From Terriglobales bacterium (GTDB taxonomy: Bacteria; Acidobacteriota; Terriglobia; Terriglobales; Acidobacteriaceae): a stretch of DNA of 64,000 nucleotides. The stretch lies in assembly GCA_025462725.1 (NCBI GenBank), contig JAOAPE010000005.1:1-64000 (forward strand), in the 5' to 3' direction. Of this stretch, positions 1-10,400 are shown piece by piece. Numbering within the stretch: position 1 is the first letter of the stretch; each line of letters starts with the position of its first letter. A program made the translations under genes and the position numbers. The notes under the pieces were generated by a model that saw only the letters and a list, made by a program, of their open reading frames with translations, did not search any database and was not told the DNA's origin.

Positions 1-609
1 AAAGACGGAATGGGCGATGGCATGATGCAAGTCTTCAATCATTTGCATATTGTCCGAAGGAACGACCGCGCAAATGTCGCAGAGGGCTTTCATCCTGCCG
101 CCTTGATACCCGGAGATGCCGACGGTAATCGCATGTGCGTCGCGGGCGGCCTGCAACGCCGCGAGAACATTCGGGGAATTGCCGCTGGCACTGATCGCGA
201 CAACCAAGTCGCGCGCCTGAACAAAATTTTTCAGCTGCTCGGAAAAAACGTGCTCGTAGCTGAGATCATTGGCCCAAGCAGTTACCAGTGGCACATTGTC
301 AGTAAAGGAGATCACCTTCAGGCGGCGACCCGAAACATTTTCACCCGCGCCCTTGTTAAGATCGCAGGCAATATGTGAAGCCGTAGCTGCGCTTCCTCCG
401 TTACCGAATACAAAAATGGTGCGATCCTCGTTAAATGCGTCGAGGATGGCGGCGGTGACCTGGTTGATAGTGGAATACGGAAGCCGTGCGATCACTTGTG
501 ACAGTGAATAAAAATAATCCTCGACGGAAAGGCCGCCCGTTTTCGGTTGCCCTTGTAGCTGCAGTTCTCGTTGGCGGCGAATCGATACTTCTTTTCCAGA
601 CCTAACCAT
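1..609 (-). CDS. gmhA: SIS-domain phosphoheptose isomerase-like protein (partial)
   Basis: Probable D-sedoheptulose 7-phosphate isomerase, the cytoplasmic first step of ADP- or GDP-heptose synthesis. The reading frame is open to the left edge for 203 codons, so only a short C-terminus is missing (family about 190-200 residues). Visible motifs are the sugar-phosphate loop GNGGSAATASH (residues 69-79), a second SIS loop SASGNSPN (140-147) and the C-terminal Q189/H195-H196 region typical of GmhA. The N-terminus carries about 25 extra residues before the first helix. The ATG at 609 has a GGAAG ribosome site 5 bases upstream and lies 11 bases after the stop of the Wzz-like gene, so the two are probably co-transcribed. 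It could be another SIS isomerase; GmhA is the best fit. The symbol is by family. Confidence 0.82.
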   Translation of the reverse strand, partial: MVRSGKEVSIRRQRELQLQGQPKTGGLSVEDYFYSLSQVIARLPYSTINQVTAAILDAFNEDRTIFVFGNGGSAATASHIACDLNKGAGENVSGRRLKVISFTDNVPLVTAWANDLSYEHVFSEQLKNFVQARDLVVAISASGNSPNVLAALQAARDAHAITVGISGYQGGRMKALCDICAVVPSDNMQMIEDLHHAIAHSVF

Positions 610-620
610 TGTTCTTCCAA

Positions 621-1934
621 TCAGCGCGTTCGACCACGAACCTTTCGAAGAAACGATGCCAATTCGCCTTCAACTTCACCAGCCAGCAGGCGGCGTGAAT
701 CATCTGCCGGAAGCTGATTCCATCTCTCTTTCTCAACCACCCAAACACAAGCAAGCACGAATGCCGTTAATAGACTCAGCGCAATAATGAGGCTGCGACT
801 GGGGCTAACTTTCTTTTCAGGAACATTGCCTTCATCCATGACACGGATGACGGGCAGTTCCCTCGCCTCCTGAATTCTTGCCAACTCATACTGGTGAGTG
901 AGAAAGTCAAAAACTGATTCCTGGATTTTGGCCTGCCGGTATAGATCTGCGTAGCTGTAGCCCAAGGCAGGCAATGTGCGAATGGAAGGATACGAACCAG
1001 CAGCCTGGGACTCGGCCCCAGCTGCGCTCGGGTCAGTGTAGTTACCGATCATTTTCGTCAGTTGCGCTTGCAATTCGCGCACCCGCGCCCTCAGGCTCAA
1101 GACGCGAATATTGTCGTCAGAGTAAATCTGCTCCAGCCCCTTCAACTCTGATTCGCTTGCAATGAGTTCGCCCTGGAGCTTTGCGGCAGCTTCCATCATG
1201 GCTTTGCCCTGCTGCTGAACATCCATGATGGTGTGCTTGCTGGAGAACTGGCTCATGCGCATGACAGCCTGATCGAGGTCCTGCTTTGCTGTATACAAGC
1301 GCTGCTCGAGAAACTCCCGCTCCCTGTGTGCCGCTGAAGTGTTCAATCCTGCCGCAACCCGATTCATCTCATCGACGTAGGCCCGTACCATCACAGCAGC
1401 GAGCTCTTTGTCAGTGTCAGTCACGGAAAGAGTGATGACTCCGCTCTTCTTGTCTTCATCGACATCCGTGTAGCGGGAGAGTTTCTTGCGAGTGTCCTCG
1501 TAGTATTTCTTGTTGTAATGCGTGCGGAGGTCGAACTTGTTGATGAGCCGCTCCTGCACAGTCCTGCTATGGAGTATCTCTACATAAAAAGCACCTGGAG
1601 TTTTTAGTCCCAACAACCCTGCGGCATCCAGACCCATTCCAGCACTCGCGCCGCCTGTACCACCGCCACCGCCAACGCCACTTACCCTACTTAAGAGAGA
1701 AGCTGTTAAGGATGTGTTGGAAGTTTCCCCTGGAACCAGTTTTGCGGTCGATTGGTATCGTCGTGGAATCAATAACGCTACTATGGTCGAGGCCATAGCT
1801 GTCATCCAGATAACACGCCATAAAAACCCTCGTTGCCTCCACAGGAGCCATAGCTTTTCCGATCTTTCAACCTTCTGTTCCGGCTCGAAGGACGGATCAA
1901 ATCCCGGTAGGAGTACTGGCCCGCTACTTTCCAC
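621..1934 (-). CDS. Wzz/GumC-like polysaccharide co-polymerase (export set A)
   Basis: Inner-membrane polysaccharide co-polymerase that sets chain length and links polymerisation to the outer-membrane exporter. It has 437 residues with the classic two-helix layout: a membrane segment at about 38-56, a long periplasmic coiled-coil region (about 190-310), and a second membrane segment near 377-397 preceded by a proline/serine motif (VSPSRS). A glycine-rich insert (about 87-100) is unusual. No C-terminal Walker tyrosine-kinase domain is present, so it is a kinase-less PCP. The start is a GTG with GGAG 8 bases upstream; it overlaps the 3' end of the PAP2-Wzi gene by 11 bases, suggesting coupled translation. 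A paralogue lies at 33916-35169. Confidence 0.87.
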   Translation of the reverse strand: MESSGPVLLPGFDPSFEPEQKVERSEKLWLLWRQRGFLWRVIWMTAMASTIVALLIPRRYQSTAKLVPGETSNTSLTASLLSRVSGVGGGGGTGGASAGMGLDAAGLLGLKTPGAFYVEILHSRTVQERLINKFDLRTHYNKKYYEDTRKKLSRYTDVDEDKKSGVITLSVTDTDKELAAVMVRAYVDEMNRVAAGLNTSAAHREREFLEQRLYTAKQDLDQAVMRMSQFSSKHTIMDVQQQGKAMMEAAAKLQGELIASESELKGLEQIYSDDNIRVLSLRARVRELQAQLTKMIGNYTDPSAAGAESQAAGSYPSIRTLPALGYSYADLYRQAKIQESVFDFLTHQYELARIQEARELPVIRVMDEGNVPEKKVSPSRSLIIALSLLTAFVLACVWVVEKERWNQLPADDSRRLLAGEVEGELASFLRKVRGRTR

Positions 1935-4398
1935 TTGTGATTCTCCAATGCGGCGAGTAGGTCAATTTGAATGACGCAGTGAAGTCGCTCTGTCTTATTC
2001 CTGAAGTCAGCAATGGAAAATTCCAAGATTCGTATTGCAAGAAACTGGAGAGCGAGATGCCGGTTTTCAGACTCCACTCAGAATGGAGATAGAAATCTTT
2101 TAAGCTGCCTCCACGAAGAAAATCAGGGTCAGCAACCATCGACCGGTATCCGAACTGGATTTTCTTGTCCGACGCAAACCAGTACGTGCTGGCACCGCGG
2201 AACGCAATCCCTTGTCGACCTACTGTGGCATTGCCGAGGATGTTTCCTTTATTGGTGTACCCATCCAGATAGCGGACGTTCCAGTAAAAGAAGCCGCCTC
2301 CGACGGGCTGAATCAGTTCTGGAAGGTTCGTATAAGAGGCTTCTGCCCGGAGATCGACGTGCCGCAGCTTGGGCAATTGAGGCAGGTAAATGCCGGGAGT
2401 GTGCGCCGCGCGTCGCGGATATCCAATCGGCGAGATCTCATCTTCGACAAATGAGTCTTCGTAGAGCGTCAGCCACTTTCGCAAGCCAGGTATGCGATAG
2501 CTGAAGTCCGCTGTCGAACGGCGGTCACCAGGATCAAATCCGCGTCCAGCTGCGTTGGTGGTCGAGAAGAATGCACGTCTCGTGCTTCCGAGGGTGATGG
2601 GAAAATCAGGACCACCCCAAAGTCCCGTTCTCCCAACGCCAAACTCGAAATTCGGGGTGGGCTTGAAGTTGAACTTCAGACCATGGAGCAGAGGCTGACG
2701 GTCCAAGGACCTACCCACAGAGACTGTTATGTTTCCATTCTGCGTGTCGACGAAATGCTGACCTGTCAGTTTGCCGATCCAGAACTCAGAACGAACAGGT
2801 CCAAGGATTCCCAAAAAACTGGGGAGTTTCTTGGGGGAAGTTTGGTCCAAGCGAAACATGTACAGGGGTTGCGCATTGTTGCTGAAAAGAAAGGGATCCT
2901 CAGTAGGAGCGAGCCACAACGTCTGTTTGCCAAACGACGCTTGCCAGCCTTTGAGTCTCAACATCACGTACGCTTCAATGAGGCTGAATCGGTTGAAAGC
3001 TGAAACAGACGAAGCGGGCAGCACAACGGGTTTCTGGTCGGCCACTTGAATCGCGTTGACCACCGACTGTGAGAAGCCCGGGGCCGATGGTGCATGTTCA
3101 AATTCACCTTGTACGTAAAATCCCAGAGCGCCAGTGGATTCACTGCTGGAAAATCCACTGATGAAATTAAATCCTCTCTGGTATGGACGACCATAGTCAT
3201 TCACGATCGTTTGGCCGAAGTGGTATCCGTCTGTAAGTGGCGGTCCGGAGATGGATGTGGCGCGGGCGTAAACGGAATCTACAGAGATATAAGGTGCAGG
3301 CGGTTCGCCGAGTTCGGCAGTAAATTCCTGCCTCAGTGCAGACGTCAACCGCGAAGTTTCATAGCTGGAGTTGTCAGTTAGTTCAGCGGCTTCATCCAGG
3401 AGACGAGCACATTCCTTGCGTGTCCAGGGCTTCATTCCAATGATCGCGGTGGGCACCACCCCCAACGCAGCTAACCGATCGAATGCAGAATAGATCCAGC
3501 TATCGAGGGGCACGTAAGGAGAGGAAACGTTTTCACCCGAATGTGATTCGCCCGTGGCAGGCGAAGGGTGAAACGTTCCCCATCCACCGCCGCCCAGTTC
3601 CGGGTCATGAAGCCTTGCGTACACCTGTCGCCCAATGAACCATCCCATGGTGCTGCCCACGAGAGCATCACTCGGAAAATGATTTCTTCCTGTGACCCGA
3701 GTTGCACTGACCCCTGCGGCAAGGCCGTATGCGAATAGTTTAGTCAAGCGTCCCGGATACTCATGCGCAAGAACACTAGCAATCGACCAACTGAGCAATG
3801 CGTGCTGAGATGGGAACGATGAGTTCAGCGCACCGTCGTTCCAGAATCTACCCTGGCCGCTTCCGACATTGGGACGTTCGCGCGCAGTTGTAATCTTGAA
3901 CAGTTGACCCACAACAATACTGTTGAGCGCAGCTTCACCAGCTAGGATGCCCGACTCCGTTCGATGTTCGTCCCGTTTCCACTTTCCTAGCAGATACAGT
4001 CCACCTGAACCTGCGACGAACGCAGCCACGCCAGCATTGGACAGAGTGCTTGAATGTCTTGCGAGTGAGTTCGTGGTGGAGATGCGTGAAGAGAGTTCGC
4101 TATCAGATGCAATTAAACCGGCAGTAACTCCGGTCAATGGGACTATCCAGTTGAGATCCTGAATTCGAGCCTTGAAAGGACTTGTCCATATGTCTCTCTG
4201 GTCTTGAGCGAAGTTCTTGATGAAAACAGATGGGCGAAGACTGCCGCGGCTTGGTTTGTTAGCGCGTGGCGGGAAAGAAGTTGTGTTTTGCGGTTTGGGA
4301 GATACGGGCCCACCCTGACCGACGGTTTGCGCCGTGGTTCCAGTAGAGAAACTCCAGAGAAGCAACAAAGCTACGACTTTCCGGTCCGTGTGAACCAT
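1924..4398 (-). CDS. PAP2 phosphatase fused to Wzi-like outer-membrane barrel (set A)
   Basis: A two-domain secreted or envelope protein of 824 residues. After a signal peptide (about 1-23) comes a PAP2/undecaprenyl-pyrophosphatase-type domain (about 85-262) with all three canonical motifs: K168-x6-R175-P176, PSQH (196-199) and R234-x5-H240-x3-D244. From about residue 285 the protein resembles the capsule assembly Wzi family (start PYVPLDSWIY), a beta-barrel that anchors surface polysaccharide. The frame stays open upstream to 4680, but that stretch overlaps the SLBB gene and reads as nonsense, whereas ATG 4398 starts a good signal peptide 20 bases after the SLBB stop. Known: PAP2 enzymes remove phosphate from lipid phosphates. 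Inferred: it acts on lipid-linked or polymer phosphate at the cell surface. A paralogue with the same architecture lies at 40711-43230. Confidence 0.82.
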   Translation of the reverse strand: MVHTDRKVVALLLLWSFSTGTTAQTVGQGGPVSPKPQNTTSFPPRANKPSRGSLRPSVFIKNFAQDQRDIWTSPFKARIQDLNWIVPLTGVTAGLIASDSELSSRISTTNSLARHSSTLSNAGVAAFVAGSGGLYLLGKWKRDEHRTESGILAGEAALNSIVVGQLFKITTARERPNVGSGQGRFWNDGALNSSFPSQHALLSWSIASVLAHEYPGRLTKLFAYGLAAGVSATRVTGRNHFPSDALVGSTMGWFIGRQVYARLHDPELGGGGWGTFHPSPATGESHSGENVSSPYVPLDSWIYSAFDRLAALGVVPTAIIGMKPWTRKECARLLDEAAELTDNSSYETSRLTSALRQEFTAELGEPPAPYISVDSVYARATSISGPPLTDGYHFGQTIVNDYGRPYQRGFNFISGFSSSESTGALGFYVQGEFEHAPSAPGFSQSVVNAIQVADQKPVVLPASSVSAFNRFSLIEAYVMLRLKGWQASFGKQTLWLAPTEDPFLFSNNAQPLYMFRLDQTSPKKLPSFLGILGPVRSEFWIGKLTGQHFVDTQNGNITVSVGRSLDRQPLLHGLKFNFKPTPNFEFGVGRTGLWGGPDFPITLGSTRRAFFSTTNAAGRGFDPGDRRSTADFSYRIPGLRKWLTLYEDSFVEDEISPIGYPRRAAHTPGIYLPQLPKLRHVDLRAEASYTNLPELIQPVGGGFFYWNVRYLDGYTNKGNILGNATVGRQGIAFRGASTYWFASDKKIQFGYRSMVADPDFLRGGSLKDFYLHSEWSLKTGISLSSFLQYESWNFPLLTSGIRQSDFTASFKLTYSPHWRITSGK

Positions 4399-4418
4399 CA
4401 GATTCGCACTCACGAGAT

Positions 4419-7064
4419 TTACTGCAGTGTCCAAATGCGCGCCGTGGCTGCGACCCCGGAAAGAACTGAGATTGCTTGAACAAAGGCTTTCATCTTGGCG
4501 TTGCCTGGATATCTTTCCGGGACATAAACGGTGTCGCCGGGCTGCAAGACGGTGCTGAGAACGTCTCCTGACCACCAGCCACCGGAACTCTTCCCCAATA
4601 CAATCCCGTTGGCACGGATGACAAGGACCTGCTTCTTGTTGGCTAGAACAGTTGGACCACCTGCCTGCTTGAGGTACCATCCCGCCGCTTTCCCTGGCGC
4701 ATAAGTAAGGGCGGTCGGGTTATAAACTTGGCCTCCAACCATTACGAAATTCGGTTTCTTCGGGATGTTCAACTTGTCGCCGGAGCGGACTTCGATGTCA
4801 GCCGCGGTATTCTCCCAACTCGCAATGTCAGGAGAGATATGGATGACGAGACGTCCAGTCGGCTGAATCTGCTTTAGCTTGTTGATCAGTTGCTGGCGTT
4901 CCTGGTTTACAGCCACATTCTCCGTTTTGCCAGCGCGGTCGTTGTCTACGGACTGACTTTGAAGAGTGTTGATCAGCTCGTCCCTTCCTGCTGCCGCAAC
5001 CTGCCTCACCTGTTCCCGGTCCAATATGGCGGCAGTGGGATACGCCTCCGCCATGAATCCGCCCGCGCGCTTCAAGATTGAACTGAGCCGTTCCCCTTCT
5101 TGAATCCCGTAGCGGCCGGGATGCAAGACTTCTCCATTCACGACGATCGCACCGCCGATGTCCTTCCATCCGCCGAGTTGATGGATGGTGAGAACATCAC
5201 CGGGTTTTAGGACGACATCAGTGTCAGGCTCACCGGCGAGCGCTCTCCCGATCGCCACCTCACGACGTTCCAACTCGACCCGCTCTCCATGCTGGATGCT
5301 GTAACTGGCGAGACCAGCAGACTCAGTGAATGCACTCCGCTTGAAACCTCCGGCCATTCGGACAAGGTCTGCAGCCGTCATGCGGTCAGACAACAAATAT
5401 TCAGCGGGCCGCAAAACTTCGCCATAGATGGAAACTTTGGGTGAGTCAGATTCATACCTGCCGAAAATACGGACAGTGTCGAAAGGCTGGAGAGCCGGCG
5501 CCTCCCGCCGCTTTTGCAAAACATCTTGCAGATTAAAACCGATCACGAAAGGGCGATAATCCGGAGGCCTTAACCGGATAATCTCCGCGCGTTCCGCCGG
5601 TTCGGGCAACAAATCCTGATACGAAGCGACGATGTCCGTAAATTTAATTCCGTCCCTGTACGGATACTTACCGGGTCGAAATACGTGTCCTTGCAAGTAG
5701 ACGGTCTTGCCACTGTAAGGAAGAATCGGAGAGATGGTGATGTCATCACCATCTTTGATGGTGAGGTTCTTGAAAGAACTTTCCACCGCATTGACGTTAC
5801 CGTTCCGCGGCAGATTGACATTCAGCATCACCTTGCGTTCATGAGCTTCAATCCGGGCAACCTTAATGTTGCGTAGATCGCCGGTTACGAGCACTCCACC
5901 GGCGAGGCCCAGCACCTGGTCGAGCGATTGTTCATTGCGGAGTTCGTATATCGCAGGACGGCGCACCATTCCAGCTACGGTCACCTGCGCGCCTGCTGGC
6001 GGAACAAGGATGCTGTCTGAGGATTCAATGCGTTCCACGGCAGAACTGATTCCGCTCAACATCAACTCGTAAAGATCGATGTCTTCAATCAGCTTCTTGC
6101 CTCTAAAGTGCTTAACGCTGCGAAGCGAACCCGTATCGTTTGGGCCACCGGCAACGAGCAGAGCGCTCAGCACGGTGGAAAGAGCGCTGATCTCATAAGC
6201 ACCCGGCCTCTTCACATCTCCGACAACGAAAACCCTCACATTTCTGATTCGACCCAGTGAGACATCGACTGTGACATTCCTGAACTGTTTTGCCAACGTG
6301 CCCTGAAGCAGACGTTGGACATCTGCCAATGAGCGCCCCGCAACCATAATGGCGCCAGATTCGGGCAGCGTGAGGCGTCCTTCACGGTCAACGATCAGCC
6401 GCAGCCTTTGCGACGCACTGCCCCAATAGCTCACCACGACTTCGTCGCCAGTACCGAGCACATAATCCGAGCCGACGGGAACATCCATCGAGGTCTTGTC
6501 TGAGACTCTGCTGTTGCGAAAAAGAGCAGCACCAAATCTCTCCAGCTTTTCCGGATCCGATTGCGTCTGGGTGTAAAGGTCTTTGAAGGCCGGCAAATTA
6601 CGATAAGGCGAGTCATGCGGCAAGGCTCGGTCGCTCCGCTCTCCCTGAGCTACAGGGACAGCGCCGGTCGAGGGTTGTTCCTTGTTGTCCTCTGAACGTG
6701 GCTGGATATTTGGATTTGTGTCCGTGGGAACTGTTGTGTTTTGGCTTTCGGCAGGTTGCGGAGAATATCCACGTTCCTTCAACTCAGCGCTGAGTGAAGT
6801 TCGAAACTGATCATCGGAGCGGATGCGGGAAAATACCCGGTCGTCGGTGATCTGTGACTCGCTCAGTGGATATGCTGAATCGCGCGATGCATTCTGAATC
6901 TGGGCCTTGGCCTCCCCCAACAACTCAGGATTGGCCTGGAGTATGCGGATGATCTGATCAGCCGAGAGCGGTGCGGAATCTGTTTGTTGCTGCGCAGCAG
7001 AGATGCCGGAGGAGATTATGCAGAAGCCAACGACAATAATAAGGTGCCACAGATTCTGTCGCAC
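4419..7064 (-). CDS. SLBB-domain polysaccharide export protein, Wza-like (set A)
   Basis: Outer-membrane polysaccharide export (OPX) protein. The 881-residue product has a signal peptide ending near GISAAQ, with no lipobox cysteine. A poly-export (BON-like) domain (about 195-290, starting DYVLGTGDEVVVSYWG) is followed by a series of SLBB beta-grasp domains. It is over twice the length of E. coli Wza (about 380), the extra length being repeated SLBB units. The start is a GTG at 7064; an in-frame TGA lies about 30 bases upstream, so little extension is possible, and no strong ribosome site is visible. It precedes the PAP2-Wzi and Wzz-like genes. A paralogue is at 35192-37681. Confidence 0.88.
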   Translation of the reverse strand: MRQNLWHLIIVVGFCIISSGISAAQQQTDSAPLSADQIIRILQANPELLGEAKAQIQNASRDSAYPLSESQITDDRVFSRIRSDDQFRTSLSAELKERGYSPQPAESQNTTVPTDTNPNIQPRSEDNKEQPSTGAVPVAQGERSDRALPHDSPYRNLPAFKDLYTQTQSDPEKLERFGAALFRNSRVSDKTSMDVPVGSDYVLGTGDEVVVSYWGSASQRLRLIVDREGRLTLPESGAIMVAGRSLADVQRLLQGTLAKQFRNVTVDVSLGRIRNVRVFVVGDVKRPGAYEISALSTVLSALLVAGGPNDTGSLRSVKHFRGKKLIEDIDLYELMLSGISSAVERIESSDSILVPPAGAQVTVAGMVRRPAIYELRNEQSLDQVLGLAGGVLVTGDLRNIKVARIEAHERKVMLNVNLPRNGNVNAVESSFKNLTIKDGDDITISPILPYSGKTVYLQGHVFRPGKYPYRDGIKFTDIVASYQDLLPEPAERAEIIRLRPPDYRPFVIGFNLQDVLQKRREAPALQPFDTVRIFGRYESDSPKVSIYGEVLRPAEYLLSDRMTAADLVRMAGGFKRSAFTESAGLASYSIQHGERVELERREVAIGRALAGEPDTDVVLKPGDVLTIHQLGGWKDIGGAIVVNGEVLHPGRYGIQEGERLSSILKRAGGFMAEAYPTAAILDREQVRQVAAAGRDELINTLQSQSVDNDRAGKTENVAVNQERQQLINKLKQIQPTGRLVIHISPDIASWENTAADIEVRSGDKLNIPKKPNFVMVGGQVYNPTALTYAPGKAAGWYLKQAGGPTVLANKKQVLVIRANGIVLGKSSGGWWSGDVLSTVLQPGDTVYVPERYPGNAKMKAFVQAISVLSGVAATARIWTLQ

Positions 7065-7406
7065 AGGTACACGCGCCCAAATGCCAAATCAAACGGCAAG
7101 TTGAATTAAGGGCATGGATGCCACACAGGATTGGCGTGCTGCATAGTCGCGCTCTGGCGAGGAACTTTTTCCAGAGTAGCGGTGATGGGAGCCTCCGTTT
7201 CAAGCACAGAACGGGCTGGGGCACCGTGAGCATCGCCTATGCGATTTGAATTCGTTTCGGACCAAATCGATTTGTTCCTAAGGAACTAATAAGTGGCGGC
7301 GGCATTTTCATGGTTATTTTGCAAGTTCCCATTGCATCAACTTCGTTCTCTTTCAGCGCCATGCGATCAGCAGTGGAACAGGAGTTACGGAGCCTATAGA
7401 TTGCTC
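7065..7406. other. Intergenic region between giant fibre and SLBB gene
   Basis: About 340 bases without a convincing gene. It lies downstream of the giant fibre gene and upstream of the SLBB gene (both minus), so it should hold the fibre's transcription end and the promoter of export set A. A perfect 12-base palindrome, CAAATCGATTTG, sits at 7263-7274. A weak GGAGC/GCTCC stem at about 7390-7407 lies just after the fibre stop but has no T-tract. No promoter could be assigned with confidence. Confidence 0.45.
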
Positions 7407-10400
7407 CTAGTTACCGGTGCATTGCCACGCAACAACATCCGCGTTGGTTCCGGTCAAAGTAAAGGAACTACCCGATGTGGGATTCGCTCCAGTGGCACTG
7501 ACTCCCGTCGTGGAAGTAGACGTACAAACGTACGAAACAGATGACGTAAATTGCGTGGTTGCATTGAAGTTCACCACCGTAGCGCCGGAAATCGTGGTGC
7601 GCCCGATAACGGTATGCGGCGCGATGATAGCTTGCGTGCTTCCCTCTCCGTTGTAGGTCGCCATCTGCGCACGGGTCTCGCCTGTAAGGAGCATCAGGCC
7701 TGATCCTGCGCTACCCAGCGTAGCCATTACCCGCCCTAATACTTGTCCACTGCCGGGAAAAGCTGCGCCCGCATCGTGACAATCACCGGCTACAGTCGAG
7801 CTGATCTGAACGTAGTCACCTGCCACGGTGGCGCCATCGAAGATGCAATTGACGAAGCCGCTGCTTACCATCTGCGAACTTCCGGCCGTGCCGGCGCCGC
7901 CGATGATGATGCCGACCACTCCGAACGAATCCGCAGTACTGGTCTTCACTACCGTAGCTCCGTTCAGTTTGGCGAGAAGGTTTAATCCGGTTCCAGTTGT
8001 GGTGTCGTTAGTCGGAGTGACCACGACGCCTTTAAGCGTAACGTTTCCGCTGTTGTCGACTGCAAATTTCTCTTGGCCGGAGGGCGCTTGTCCGCTGAGG
8101 ATCTTTCCGTTGCTGGAGTTGTTGATGAAGAGGCCTGCAATGCCCGGGTTCGTATTGCCTGTATTAAAAGCAGCGTTCTCGCCCTTCACCGCGACAGGGC
8201 TGCCCGTACCTAGGGTGGATGATGAGAAGCCGTAGACGGCAACACCAGACTCACCTGCAGCACTGCCGCGCACTCCAATGGCGGTGGATCCGGTGGTCGC
8301 CAATGCTTGGCCGTCTATTGCATACGGCGCGAACCCGCCTGTGCTGCTGATCACCGCGCGAACACCGCCACCGCCATTTGCTCCGGCAGTATTGTTGACT
8401 CCCCACACAGCGCCGAAATTGGTCGTGCTGCCAGATATGGTGTTAGGGAGCGCACCCGAGACGATGGTCTGGTTTGAGTTGAAGGTGTTCGGGATGTCGA
8501 GTCTTGCGTAGTTTGCTGCAGTGACTGAGCCAAGTGTGCTGGCGTTCAGGTTGTTAGAGGCGTTCGTAGCAGTGATTGCACCACTCAATGTAAGAGCCGA
8601 GGTATAGGTGCCTGAGAGCCTGGCGTCCGGCAATGTGCCTGAAGCCAAGTTGCTCGCGTTCAGACTGGTCAATGCCGAACCGTTGCCGGAAAAAGAATTT
8701 CCCGCGCTCGAGAACGTCAGTGCGTTGCCGTATGTCCCATTCAGTCGCGCACTGGGAACCGTGCCGCTGGTGAGGTTCGTAGCATTGAGATTGCTCAGAT
8801 CAGTAGCTGCGCCTACCTGCACGTAACCATTTCCAGTGGCATTGCAAATGAACAATTGCTGGCCGGGAGTCACGTCCGTTTTCACCAGCATTTCCTTGCT
8901 GGCTATGCATGTCGCAGGGGTGTTGGCCGCCAAAACTGATTTGGTCGGAATCGTCGCGCCCGCACCGCTGAAGTCTTGTATGCCCGACGAGAACGTGTTG
9001 GGCAGATCAGTGAACACCGTAGTCGAAGGTGCTTGCGCCTTCAAGATGCGGGCGCCGCTATCAAGGCCGGGGTATCCGTTCGACGAGTTCTTATTGGCTA
9101 CTTGTTCATATGCTGCTGGTGCAGCTCCGCCTAGGTTCAATGCATTCGTTGCCGTTGCCGCAGTCCCGCTGATGTTGATGCCAGCAGTTCCGGCGGCGAT
9201 GTTGGTTGGGTTCAGATTGGTTAGGGCAGAACCATCACCGTTGAATGAACCTTTCACTGTGTTCAATGCGTTCGACAAGTCAAGAGCGCCGCTGTACTGA
9301 CCGTTCAGTCTCGCATCGGCAACTGTTCCAGAAGAAAGATTGGAAGCATTGAGGCTGTTAAGGGCTGAACCGTCTCCTGTGAAGGTGTTGCCGGCATTCG
9401 TAAAATTCAGAGCGTTGCCGTAAGTGCCGGAAAGACCAGTGGAGGCAACGGTGGCAGATTGTCCCAAGGTTTCGCCGGCTAAGAACATCTGCGCTAACCC
9501 CGCAGTGCCCTGCGCCGCGATGACGCGGCCCAACACTTGTCCGCTGCTGGGAAATGCGGCGCCGGCGTCGTGACAATTACCAGCAACGGTAGCGCTGATC
9601 TGAACATAATCGCCAGCGACGGTTGCGCCATCAAACATGCAAAATACGCCGCCACTGTATACCATCTGAGCTTTGCCAGTGGTACCAGCGGAGCCGATAA
9701 TCACCCCGACGACTCCGCCTGTGTCGCTGGTGCTCGGTGTAACCACTGTGACACCACCAGTTCCATTGAGTTTTGCGAGAAGATTCAAGCCTGTGCCAGT
9801 GGTTGCGTCATTGGGAGGTGTAACAACGAGGGCCTCCAGGGTGACGTTGCCGTTGTTGTCCACTGCAAAGCGTTCTGACCCGCCAGCTTGTCCGCTTAGG
9901 ATCTTGCCGTTGCTGGAGTTGTTGATAAACACACCAGCGGTACCGAAGTTGGTGTTGCCATTGCCGCCGTTAACTGCCATGAACGCAGTAGGCGAACCTG
10001 TTGCGAGGGTCGAACCTGAGAACGCGAAAATACCAATCCCATTTTCTCCGTTAGAGCTACCGCGTACGCCTCGACCGCTTGAACCAGTGGTCGCAACCGC
10101 TTCTCCGTCTAGCGCCCATCCTCCGGTAGCACTTGCACTGTTCGTGATCGCGCGAATTCCGATGCCGGCAGTCGCACTGGCATTGTTATTGACTTGCACC
10201 ACGGGGATGAAATCGGAAGTTGTGGTTCCATTCACTGTGTTGGGGGAAGGGCCGCTATTGATGGATTGGTTGGAATTGAACGTATTCGGTGTGTTGAGCC
10301 GGGCAAAACTGGAACCAGGGCTTCCGCCGAGATTCGCTGCATTCACATTGCTGATGTTTGTGCCGTCGCCGCTCAGCGAATTGCCCGGGTTTGAAAGACT

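Noticed and set aside
10-511. Two plus-strand open frames at the left edge
   Set aside because: The minus strand here encodes a clear SIS isomerase with catalytic loops; the plus frames are shadows.
4399-4680. N-terminal extension of the PAP2-Wzi frame
   Set aside because: It overlaps the 3' end of the SLBB gene, is rich in Cys, Arg and Gln with no domain, and a good signal peptide begins at 4398.
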